A stretch of 9,439 nucleotides of DNA from an uncultured bacterium. Lineage in GTDB: Bacteria; Planctomycetota; UBA1135; GCA-002686595. Positions within the stretch are counted from its first letter, which is position 1. Every line of letters begins with the position of its first letter. The translations under genes were made by a program, and so were the position numbers. Location: positions 1 through 9,439 of the forward strand of contig CADEGS010000178.1 of assembly GCA_902826945.1 (NCBI GenBank), in the 5' to 3' direction. Positions 1 through 6,064 of the stretch are shown here, one piece after another. The notes under the pieces were generated by a model, which saw nothing but the letters and a program-made list of their open reading frames with translations, ran no database searches and had not been told where the DNA came from.

Positions 1-261
1 GGCGGGGCGCTGGCGCTGGCCGGCGCGGTCACGCTCGCCCGCCCCGGCGCCGACGAGGAGGCCTGCGGCGCGCGCGGCGTGCGTCGCGGCTGGACGGCGC
101 GCGGCTTCCACGAGCTCGACGAGTGGCGCTTGGCCGGCGAGCACCTGCGCTTCCGCGTCGGGCCGCGCTGGCTGGCGGTGCGGCTGCCGTCCGAGCACCA
201 CGCGCCGACGCGCGCGCGCCTGCGCGAGGTCGCGCCGGAGCGCGAGAGCCGGCTCGCCTGA
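1..261 (+). CDS. 3' end of an unrecognised gene, truncated by the window start
   Basis: Frame 1 is open from the first base to a TGA at 259-261, giving about 86 residues of a protein whose start lies outside the window. The first 13 visible residues (GGALALAGAVTLA) are small and hydrophobic and could be the end of a membrane helix. They are followed by an Arg-rich stretch and a soluble tail with alternating hydrophobic residues (LRFRVGPRWLAVRL, roughly residues 49-62) that could be beta strands. A GTG at 79 is in frame, but nothing shows it is the real start, and the upstream codon pattern looks coding. I do not recognise the family. The gene is convergent with the minus-strand operon that ends 27 bases away, so it need not belong to the same pathway. 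Confidence 0.6.
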   Translation, partial: GGALALAGAVTLARPGADEEACGARGVRRGWTARGFHELDEWRLAGEHLRFRVGPRWLAVRLPSEHHAPTRARLREVAPERESRLA

Positions 262-288
262 GAGCCCGAGAAAGAATCCTGCGCGGCC

Positions 289-1455
289 TCAGGCGCACAG
301 CAGGCGGTCGATCGCGTCCGCGACCTCCGCCCCGCCGCGCGCCACGCAGTAGCCGGCGCGCCCCGAGGGGCCTTCGGCGCGCGGCGCGAGCACGACCGCG
401 AGCATGCCGGACAGCGCGCGCAGCCGCTCCAGCTTCGCCGCGCCGCCCTGCGCCAGGTCGGCGCGCAGGAGGAAGCGCAGCACGCTCGGGCGGAAGGCCG
501 GCGCGCGCTCGGGCAGCGCGCCGCGGCGCGCCACCTCGACCAGCGCGTCGGCGAGCGAGAGGTCGCAGGCCGCCGGCAGGAGCGCCTCGACCAGGTGGTC
601 GCCCGCCAGGTCGAAGTGCAGCTCGAGCACGCGCGCGCGCGGCCCGCGCGCGAGCGGGTCCACGCGGAAGGTCGCCCACAGGAGCCCGCAGCCCGGGCCG
701 AGGCGCTCGACCAGGCGCGCGGCGTGCGCGACGAGCTCGGCCGCGAGCGACGTCCCGGCCAGCGTCGAGGGCAATCGGAAGCCGCGCCCGCGCGCCGCGC
801 CGTCGGGGCCGAAGGCGGTGTCCTCGTCGAGCAGCGCGAAGGGCCGCAGGCGCGCCCCGGAGAAGAGCGCCGCCAGCACGACGTCGCGGCCGGGCAGGAA
901 CTCCTCGACCTCGACTCGGCCGTCGGGCGAGGCCTGCGCGGCCGCGGCCAGCGCCGCGTCGAGCTCCGCCTCGTCGCGCACGACGCGGATGCCGGCCTTG
1001 CCGACGCGCGTGCGCGCGGGCTTGCACACGAGCGGCAGCGCGAGCCCGGACCGCTCCAGCTCCGCGCGCCCGCGCACCGCCGCGTGGCGCGGCACGGGCA
1101 CGCCGGCGCGCTCGCACAGCGCGAGCTGGCCAGGCTTGCTGGTCGCCTCCTGCGCCAGCCCGGGCTCGAGGCCCGGCAGGCCGAGCGCCGCCGCGACGCG
1201 CGCGCAGGTCGCGACCGGCGCGCCCGAGGACTGCGTCACGACCGCGCGGAAGCGCCAGCCCGCGAGCCCGCGCAGCCCGGCCAGCACCGCGTCGGCGTCG
1301 TGCGAGCTCGCGACGACGCGCGCGTCGGCGAGCGGCATCAGCGCCGCGCCGGGATCGCGGTCCACCGCGACGAAGGCCAGCCCCGCGCGCCGCGCCGCCT
1401 GGTAGAGAGGCCGCTGCGACGCGCCCGCGGCGATGCTGACCAGGGCGTCCTGCAC
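289..1455 (-). CDS. ATP-grasp domain enzyme, last gene of the minus-strand operon
   Basis: This 388-residue protein has the layout of carboxylate-amine/thiol ligases of the CarB/PylC/BacD type, which activate a carboxylate as acyl phosphate and join it to a nucleophile. A Rossmann-like pre-ATP-grasp region occupies residues 1-100 (AAGASQRPLYQAARRAG, then VAVDRDP at 29-35). The ATP-grasp fold follows, with Lys145 in LPLVCKP as likely ATP-binding lysine, a degenerate glycine-rich loop (TRVGKAGIRV, 149-158) and VEEFLPGRDV at 183-192. The late metal-binding motif, usually E-I-N-P-R or E-x3-R, reads ELHFD at 278-282, so the Asn and Arg are replaced by His and Asp. GTG at 1455 is chosen because GGGAGGG lies 6 bases upstream and the preceding gene stops 2 bases before it; the longer open frame to 1584 lies wholly inside that gene. 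The substrate is unknown. In this context it may ligate a group to a sugar or its precursor (inference). Confidence 0.8.
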   Translation of the reverse strand: MQDALVSIAAGASQRPLYQAARRAGLAFVAVDRDPGAALMPLADARVVASSHDADAVLAGLRGLAGWRFRAVVTQSSGAPVATCARVAAALGLPGLEPGLAQEATSKPGQLALCERAGVPVPRHAAVRGRAELERSGLALPLVCKPARTRVGKAGIRVVRDEAELDAALAAAAQASPDGRVEVEEFLPGRDVVLAALFSGARLRPFALLDEDTAFGPDGAARGRGFRLPSTLAGTSLAAELVAHAARLVERLGPGCGLLWATFRVDPLARGPRARVLELHFDLAGDHLVEALLPAACDLSLADALVEVARRGALPERAPAFRPSVLRFLLRADLAQGGAAKLERLRALSGMLAVVLAPRAEGPSGRAGYCVARGGAEVADAIDRLLCA

Positions 1456-1457
1456 CG

Positions 1458-1703
1458 CTAGCCCTCCCGCTCGAGCAGCGGCAGGAGCTCGTGCTCCAGC
1501 CGGTCGGCGAGCCCGATCGCGTCGCCGCGCGCCTGCGCGCGCACGAGCGCCTCGAAGAGCGGCCCCGCCCCGCTCGGCAGCCACGCCGGCTCGGCCAGCA
1601 GCGCGTCGATCGCGCGCGCGAGCGCGGCGCCCGCCTGCCCGGCCATGCCCAGCCGCGCCGAGGCCGCCGCGGCGCGCAGCGCGCCCGTCGGTCGCTCAGC
1701 CAC
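1458..1703 (-). CDS. Small helical protein (81 aa) between the Maf gene and the ATP-grasp gene
   Basis: The protein is Ala/Leu-rich and should be almost entirely alpha-helical: a first half with short Ala-rich helices (residues 1-38), a Pro/Gly break near 42-48, and a C-terminal amphipathic helix ending in GLADRLEHELLPLLEREG. There is no signal peptide, Cys pair or membrane segment. The GTG start at 1703 overlaps the Maf stop by 8 bases and has GGAGGT 5 bases upstream; its stop is 2 bases before the ATP-grasp start, so it is clearly translated within the operon. The C-terminal D-x3-LAD-x-LE-x-EL-x-PLL pattern resembles small proteins I associate with Maf-type flagellar loci, but I cannot name the family with certainty. 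A role as partner or adaptor of the glycosyltransferase is only a guess. Confidence 0.72.
   Translation of the reverse strand: MAERPTGALRAAAASARLGMAGQAGAALARAIDALLAEPAWLPSGAGPLFEALVRAQARGDAIGLADRLEHELLPLLEREG
1462..1468 (-). promoter_or_regulatory. Ribosome binding site of the ATP-grasp gene
   Basis: The minus strand reads GGGAGGG here, 6 bases before GTG 1455. It sits within the last codons of the small upstream gene. It decides the start against the upstream extension of the open frame. Confidence 0.7.
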
Positions 1704-3036
1704 CGGCCACCTCCGGCGCGCTCGCGCGCCCCGCGCCCGCGGTGAGCGCCTCGTCCCGGTCCGCGCAGCCGGCGATGCGCGCCCCGAGGCGGCTGGCGTT
1801 GACGAAGCGCACCGCCGGATGCGCCGCGACGTAGCGCTCGAGGTCGCGCAGGTAGCCGATCAGGTTCGCGCGCGTGGGCACGCGCCGGCCCTCGCCGCTC
1901 TCGACGGTCGGGCCGTTCCCGGCGTCTTGCGCCTCCCAGGCCGCGCCGGCCGCGTGCGTGCGGCCGCCGACGTGCGCGAAGTCGGCGCCGACGAGCTCGA
2001 CCTCGCGCGCGCCCATGCGCAGCGCCAGGTCCACGGCGGCGTGCAGCACGCTGCCCGAGCTCCACAGGCGCGCGCGCGGGAGCTCGCGCGCGAGCGCGTC
2101 GAACCAGGCGCCGGCGGGGAGCGCGCAGGCGCGCGGCCCGGGCCAGCCCTCGAGCACCTCGCGCACGCACAGGGGCGTGTGCACGAGCACGCTCCCGCGC
2201 AGCGCGTCGCGCGCGCCGCCCGGGAGCTCGAACACGCGCCGCATGCCCTCGGCGTGCGCGTCGAGGCTGACGACCCAGCCCGGCACGACGCCGCCCGCGA
2301 CGAGCGGGCGCAGCGCGGCGTCCACGGCCACGAGCGGCCGGCGGTCGGCGCGCAGCCGCTCGAGCGCGAGCGCGAGCGTCGGCCCGGCCGCGGCCACGCA
2401 CACGCGCGCGCCGGGCAGCGTGCCGAAGAGCGCGCCGACGTCGCCCGCGGCCTCGACCAGGGCGCGGTTCGCGCGCCAGCGCTCGTCCCAGGCTTCCTCC
2501 TGCGCGCGCAGGTGGCGGCGGATGTGCGGCGTGTCGAGCTCCAGGCGCACGAGGTCCGCCAGCCGCGCGCAGGCCGGCGCGGCCAGGCGCAGCGCGGCCG
2601 GCAGCGCGGCGAAGGGCAGCTCGAGCTCGCGCGGCTCGTCGCCGCGCACGAGCGCGACGCGCGGGTCGGCCAGCCAGCCATGGCCGCAGCGCTCGAGGCT
2701 GGCGCGCGCCGCGGCCGGCGCCAGCACGACCACGCGCAGGCGCTCGAGCGCCGGCCGCGCGAGCAGCTCGCGCGCGAGCGTGCCCTGGCCGAGGCCGTAG
2801 AGCGTCGCGGCGCGCGCGTCCTCGGGCACGAGGCGCGCCTGCAGCCGCGCCTCGGCGCGCGCGTCGAAGGCGCTCTCGAGGCGCACGCCGTCCACCTCGA
2901 GCGCCCATGGCCCGACGCGCGCGACCGCGCCGACCGGCGGCTGCGCCGCGAGCCAGCGCGCGAGCGCGCCCCAGCGCCGCGCGACGAGCGCGAGGCCCTC
3001 CTCGGGCGCGTGCGGCGCTCCTCCCCCGCCGCTCAC
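1696..3036 (-). CDS. Maf-type (DUF115) protein glycosyltransferase, probably acting on flagellin
   Basis: The 446-residue protein matches the motility-associated factor family (Pfam MAF_flag10, DUF115, also labelled 6-hydroxymethylpterin pyrophosphokinase MptE-like). These proteins transfer nonulosonic acids such as pseudaminic or legionaminic acid to Ser/Thr of flagellin in the cytoplasm. Visible hallmarks are the nucleotide-binding turn AAAGPTL around residues 215-221 (family GPSL), followed by LVAVDAALRPLVAGGVVP and VVSLDA at 255-260, then the Ser/Gly-rich strand SSGSVLHAAVDLALRMGA and ELVGADFA around 347-354 with the family's HVGGRTHA after it. The first ~200 residues form the variable N-terminal domain. 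At 446 residues it is shorter than the ~600-650-residue Campylobacter proteins but within the family's range. GTG 3036 gives a GTGA overlap with the NeuB stop and has GGAGGG 9 bases upstream. The frame is open further upstream, but that part lies inside NeuB. The flagellin target is inferred from the family; no flagellin gene is in the window. Confidence 0.85.
   Translation of the reverse strand: MSGGGGAPHAPEEGLALVARRWGALARWLAAQPPVGAVARVGPWALEVDGVRLESAFDARAEARLQARLVPEDARAATLYGLGQGTLARELLARPALERLRVVVLAPAAARASLERCGHGWLADPRVALVRGDEPRELELPFAALPAALRLAAPACARLADLVRLELDTPHIRRHLRAQEEAWDERWRANRALVEAAGDVGALFGTLPGARVCVAAAGPTLALALERLRADRRPLVAVDAALRPLVAGGVVPGWVVSLDAHAEGMRRVFELPGGARDALRGSVLVHTPLCVREVLEGWPGPRACALPAGAWFDALARELPRARLWSSGSVLHAAVDLALRMGAREVELVGADFAHVGGRTHAAGAAWEAQDAGNGPTVESGEGRRVPTRANLIGYLRDLERYVAAHPAVRFVNASRLGARIAGCADRDEALTAGAGRASAPEVAGG
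1709..1714 (-). promoter_or_regulatory. Ribosome binding site of the 81-residue gene
   Basis: The minus strand reads GGAGGT, 5 bases before GTG 1703. It lies within the end of the Maf gene and is the main support that this small frame is translated. Confidence 0.65.
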
Positions 3037-3923
3037 GCCGCGGCGCCCTCCGCGCAGAGCCCCGCGCGCACCGAGCGCAGCGGCCGCAGGCCGTCGCAGG
3101 GATCGGTGCGCCACAGCCGCTCGTGCGCCTCGGACGGGCGCGGCTCCTTGCGTCCGTCGCCGTCGGCCGGGTGCACGTCCTCGAGCGGGCGCGGGTGCGC
3201 CAGCCGCTCGCAGAGCGCGCGCACGCCGCCCGGCAGCCAGCAGTGGCCGGCGGCGAACTCCTCGCCGCGACCGTCGAGGTCGAAGTGGAACTCGACCAGG
3301 CTGGCGCCGAAGCGGCGCACGGCGCGCTCGACGACGTCGATGTCCACGGTGTGGTCGGACCAGCCGACCGGCCCGCCGCAGGCGCGCCGCAGCGTGTCGA
3401 TCGCGGCCAGGTTCGCCTCGGCCGGCGGCGTGGGGTAGAGCGAGACGCAGTGCAGGAGCGTCAGCGCGCCGCAACCGCCGGCGCGCAGGACGTCGACCGC
3501 GGCGCGCACTTCCTCGAGGTCGGCCATGCCCGTCGCGAGCACGACCGGCTTCCCCGTGCGCGCCACCTCGCGCAGGAGGTCGTGCCACAGCACCTGGTAC
3601 GAGGCGACCTTGAAGAAGTCCACCCACGGCTCGAGCACGCCGACCGCGTCCAGGTAGAAGGGCGTGCTCGCGAACTCGATGCCGGCGGCGCGCGCGCGCT
3701 CGGCCAGCTCGCGGTTGAAGGCCTCGGGCAGCTCCCAGGCGCGCCGCGCGCGCAGCGCGGCGTGCGCTGCCAGCGCCTCGGGCGCGAACAGCTCGTCGAT
3801 GCGGAACTGCTGGAACTTCACCGCGTGCGCGCCCGAGCGCGCGGCCTCGTCCACGAACGCGAGGCAGCGCTCGAGGTCGCGGTGGTGGTTGCTCGAGACC
3901 TCGGCCACCAGGCGCGCGCTCAT
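3033..3923 (-). CDS. NeuB-family sialic/nonulosonic acid synthase, short form without SAF domain
   Basis: NeuB enzymes condense phosphoenolpyruvate with an N-acetylated aldose to give a nine-carbon 2-keto-3-deoxy acid, the core of sialic, legionaminic and pseudaminic acids. This 296-residue protein shows the TIM-barrel signatures in order: AEVSSNHHRDL at 7-17 (family AEIGxNHxGD), VKFQQF with Lys36, IEFASTPF, FFKVASYQV, GKPVVLATGMA, LLHCVSLYPTPP, GWSDHTVD with His191, and EFHFDLD with Glu211. The His and Glu correspond to the metal ligands of meningococcal NeuB; the family EKHFTLD motif has Lys changed to Phe212. The usual C-terminal antifreeze-like SAF domain is absent. Instead there is a short tail with WRTDPCDGLRP at 271-281. 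ATG 3923 overlaps the GH57 stop as ATGA and has GGGGAGGG 6 bases upstream. The exact sugar substrate cannot be told; NeuB, LegI, PseI or a 3-deoxy acid of other length are all possible. Confidence 0.87.
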   Translation of the reverse strand: MSARLVAEVSSNHHRDLERCLAFVDEAARSGAHAVKFQQFRIDELFAPEALAAHAALRARRAWELPEAFNRELAERARAAGIEFASTPFYLDAVGVLEPWVDFFKVASYQVLWHDLLREVARTGKPVVLATGMADLEEVRAAVDVLRAGGCGALTLLHCVSLYPTPPAEANLAAIDTLRRACGGPVGWSDHTVDIDVVERAVRRFGASLVEFHFDLDGRGEEFAAGHCWLPGGVRALCERLAHPRPLEDVHPADGDGRKEPRPSEAHERLWRTDPCDGLRPLRSVRAGLCAEGAAA

Positions 3924-5917
3924 CGCTCTCCCTCCCCGAAGCGGCCGGCCGAGAGCTCCAGCGCGAAGTCGCGCAGCGGGGCGCCCGGCACGAGCGTCTC
4001 GTCGATCTCCCCCAGCGAGAAGGCCACGCGGCAGAAGCGCCGCCCGGCGATCGTGCGGTGCGCGAGCAGCGGCAGCGCCGGCGCGCGCTCCGGCGCGAAG
4101 GCGAGGCGCAGCTCGAGCTCGCCGTCGTCCAGCGCCAGCCGGCCGTCGGTCGCGCCGAACGCGGTGCGCGCCGAGACCAGCGCCGAGACCGCCGCGCCGT
4201 GGTCGAAGTCGCCCACGAGCGGCATGCGCTCGGGCGCGCCGCCGCTCGCGGCGCGCACGAAGAGCCGCGGGTGGCGCCGCCAGCCCTGCGGCCAGAGCGT
4301 GACGAAGGCCGTGCGCAGCGTCGCGCGCGGACGGCGGCCCCAGGCGGAGAGCCCGAGCTCGAGCGCGACCTTCTCGGCGGACACGCGCACGCGCTTCGCG
4401 AGCGGCCCGAGCGCCGTCGGCACGAGGGCCTCGATCTCCACGCATTGCGCGCCGCGCGTCACGCGCGGCTCGCAGCGCTCGAGGTCGGTCACGCGCCGCG
4501 CGGCGGGCACCTCGAGCACGGTGTGCCCGCTGTAGAAGTCCGCGGCCCAGTCGATGTCGTCGAAGAAGCCCTGGCGCAGCGTGCCGAGCAGGGGCTCCGG
4601 CGCGAGCGCGGGGAACGCCAGCGACTCGATCGCGAGCCCGCGCCGGCGGTCGAGCACGAGCGCCACCCCGCGCGTGGCGACGCGCAGGAAGCGACCGTCG
4701 TCCTCGACCAGGGCGGGCAGGGCTTCGCCCGCGGCGCCCGGCGCGGCGGCGCGCGGCGCGGCCTCCCAGCCGGCCAGCGGGTCGGGCCCGAGCGCGCTCC
4801 AGCGCCGCTCGGTGATGTGCGTGCGCAGGTCGGAGGACCAGGCGCGGCACAGCGCGCGCCACTCCTCCGGCGTCCCGCCGCCGGCCTCCAGCGCGCGCGC
4901 CCGCGCGTGGCAGCGCGCGTTCAGCCCCAGGTCGTCGCGGCCGCTCAGGCCCCAGCGCGTCACGTTGTACTTCGGCTGCTTCTTCACCGGCACCGGGTCG
5001 GCGGCGCACGAGAGGCGCAGCGTGCGGCGCGGCGCGAAGGCCTCCAGCGCGAGCGTCTCGCCGGGTGCCGCGAACGACACGCCCTCGTCGCGCAGCTCGC
5101 GCAGGAGCTCCTCGAGCAGGCGCCACTCGTCGGCCACGAGCGGCGGCTCGGCCGCGTAGCGCCCCGGGCGGAAGCCCAGCACCTCGGCGTCGCCCGCGTA
5201 CAGGAAGACGTGCCGCGGCGCCTCGCCGCGCTGCGCGTGCACCCAGGCCTTGTACTCCGCGCGCGGCAGCTCGCCCGACAGGCAGCGCTGGAGCTTCTGG
5301 AAGAGCACGCTGTCCACCCACGCCACGCGCATGCGCCGTCCGAGCGCCGAGCGCGTCCAGGCGCTCTCGTAGCGCCAGCCGTCGCGCCAGCGCGGGTGCG
5401 CGCGGCGCGCGTTGTTCCACTCGACGACCAGCGTCTCGTAGCCGGCGTCGAGGTAGGCGTCCACCAGGCCCTGCGAGAAGGCCAGCTCGCCCACCAGCGC
5501 CGTGCGCGGGCGCGCGCCGAGCAGCTCCTCGTAGCCCTGCCGGCCGAGCGCCTGGTTCCAGCGGTTCACCGACGCCGGCACGAGCGGGCCGGCGAGCTGC
5601 GTGTCGCCCGAGCCGACCAGCTCGACCCTCCCGCTCGCGACCAGCGCGCGCAGGCGCGCCAGCCACGCGGGCGCCACCTCGGCCGCGAGCTCGAGCGTGG
5701 CGAGCGGCGCCTCGACCGCGAGCGACAGCCACGGCAGCCGCTCGCACAGCCCGAGCAGCGGCTCGTAGCAGGCCGCGACCACGCGCGCGCGGTCCTCGGC
5801 CTCGATCGCCGAGTAGCACAGGTTGAGGTGGAAGAGCAGCGAGGCGCGCAGGGCCGGCGGACGCTCGAGGCGCGCCGGCTCGCGCGCCGGCGCGGGGCTC
5901 GCGCGGCGGGGCGGCAT
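3920..5917 (-). CDS. Glycoside hydrolase family 57-like protein, first gene of the minus-strand operon
   Basis: The 665-residue protein has an N-terminal GH57/GH38-like (alpha/beta)7-barrel. Seen in order are LLFHLNLCYSAI at 27-38 (place of the family His motif), WLSLAVEAPLATLELAAE at 63-80, the SGRVELVGSGDTQLAGPLVP block at 95-114 (family S-G-x-I-E-I-x-x-x-x-Y-H-P-I-L-P), and GELAFSQGLVDAYLDAGYETL at 143-163, where Glu144 takes the place of the catalytic nucleophile. YAGDAEVLGFRPGRY at 239-253 follows, where Asp242 fits the general acid of the D-x-E-x-x-G motif. Roughly residues 345-665 form a beta-rich C-terminal domain. GH57 members are retaining alpha-glycosidases or glucanotransferases; the substrate here is unknown. 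No signal peptide is visible after ATG 5917; the N-terminus is Arg/Pro/Ala-rich, so it is probably cytoplasmic. GAAGAAG 5 bases upstream is a moderate ribosome site. The ATGA overlap with NeuB implies a role in making or trimming the same glycan. Confidence 0.75.
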   Translation of the reverse strand: MPPRRASPAPAREPARLERPPALRASLLFHLNLCYSAIEAEDRARVVAACYEPLLGLCERLPWLSLAVEAPLATLELAAEVAPAWLARLRALVASGRVELVGSGDTQLAGPLVPASVNRWNQALGRQGYEELLGARPRTALVGELAFSQGLVDAYLDAGYETLVVEWNNARRAHPRWRDGWRYESAWTRSALGRRMRVAWVDSVLFQKLQRCLSGELPRAEYKAWVHAQRGEAPRHVFLYAGDAEVLGFRPGRYAAEPPLVADEWRLLEELLRELRDEGVSFAAPGETLALEAFAPRRTLRLSCAADPVPVKKQPKYNVTRWGLSGRDDLGLNARCHARARALEAGGGTPEEWRALCRAWSSDLRTHITERRWSALGPDPLAGWEAAPRAAAPGAAGEALPALVEDDGRFLRVATRGVALVLDRRRGLAIESLAFPALAPEPLLGTLRQGFFDDIDWAADFYSGHTVLEVPAARRVTDLERCEPRVTRGAQCVEIEALVPTALGPLAKRVRVSAEKVALELGLSAWGRRPRATLRTAFVTLWPQGWRRHPRLFVRAASGGAPERMPLVGDFDHGAAVSALVSARTAFGATDGRLALDDGELELRLAFAPERAPALPLLAHRTIAGRRFCRVAFSLGEIDETLVPGAPLRDFALELSAGRFGEGER
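3930..3937 (-). promoter_or_regulatory. Ribosome binding site of the NeuB-like gene
   Basis: The minus strand reads GGGGAGGG, 6 bases before ATG 3923, inside the last codons of the GH57-like gene. It supports this start and coupled translation. Confidence 0.65.
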
Positions 5918-5930
5918 GACCGCTTCTTCG

Positions 5931-5996
5931 GCATTCGACGCGCGCGCCCCAAGGCGCGCGGCGCCGCGCGCGGCCCGCGCCTGGGCCACCGAATGC
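5931..5996. repeat. Spaced 7-base inverted repeat GCATTCG ... CGAATGC
   Basis: GCATTCG at 5931-5937 and CGAATGC at 5990-5996 are perfect inverted copies 52 bases apart. The left copy lies just upstream of the GH57 ribosome site; the right copy overlaps the candidate -12 element. They could be operator half-sites shared by both divergent operons, but 7 bases may occur by chance. Confidence 0.3.
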
Positions 5997-5997
5997 A
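5982..5997 (+). promoter_or_regulatory. Possible sigma-54 (-24/-12) promoter for the rightward operon
   Basis: TGGGCCACCGAATGCA has the diagnostic GG-N10-GC spacing of RpoN promoters (GG 5983-5984, GC 5995-5996) with TGG at the -24 side and TGCA at the -12 side. The middle departs from the TGGCACG-N4-TTGCA consensus. Transcription would begin near 6008, giving a leader of about 57 bases before ATG 6065. Sigma-54 control is common for flagellar genes, which fits the context, but GG-N10-GC is frequent by chance in DNA this GC-rich. Confidence 0.28.
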
Positions 5998-6064
5998 ACG
6001 TCCTCCAGGGAAATCCGGACCGGACCGAAAGACCTGCTCCCGCCCCCCGGACGAGGAACTCTCC

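Larger units (their letters stand above)
5918..6064. promoter_or_regulatory. Divergent promoter region between the two operons
   Basis: This 147-base gap is the only sizeable non-coding stretch in the window and separates the starts of the GH57-like gene (leftward) and the second ATP-grasp gene (rightward), so promoters for both operons should lie here. The middle (5939-5980) is almost pure G/C, while 5985-6035 is relatively A-richer (CGAATGCAACG, GGGAAATCC, CCGAAAGACC). I see no clear sigma-70 -35/-10 pair on either strand. The sequence CCGGAC occurs at 6015-6020, 6020-6025 and 6047-6052. The ribosome site for the rightward gene is GAGGA at 6053-6057. Confidence 0.6.

Noticed and set aside
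262..288. Possible terminator between the convergent genes
   Set aside because: Only a 4-base CCTG/CAGG pairing could be found, without a T-run on either strand, so it is too weak to call.
628..660. CG-dinucleotide runs resembling simple repeats
   Set aside because: They are in-frame codon runs of Arg/Ala in real genes and appear throughout the window. No unit is repeated in an array, and nothing looks like CRISPR or an insertion sequence.
1456..1584. N-terminal extension of the minus-strand ATP-grasp frame
   Set aside because: The extension overlaps the 81-residue gene in another frame, is low-complexity Arg/Ala, and the strong ribosome site sits before GTG 1455 instead.
29..2908. A 959-residue open frame on the minus strand, and similarly long frames on the other strand across the window
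   Set aside because: Its product is almost only Arg, Ala, Gly and Pro with no recognisable motif. It is a shadow of the ATP-grasp, small and Maf genes caused by the scarcity of stop codons in very GC-rich DNA.
5941..5960. Hairpin CGCGCGCC-CCAA-GGCGCGCG in the divergent region
   Set aside because: The 8-base stem is perfect, but it consists only of alternating C/G runs that occur many times in this sequence, and it lacks a T-tract or a position that would make it a terminator or attenuator.
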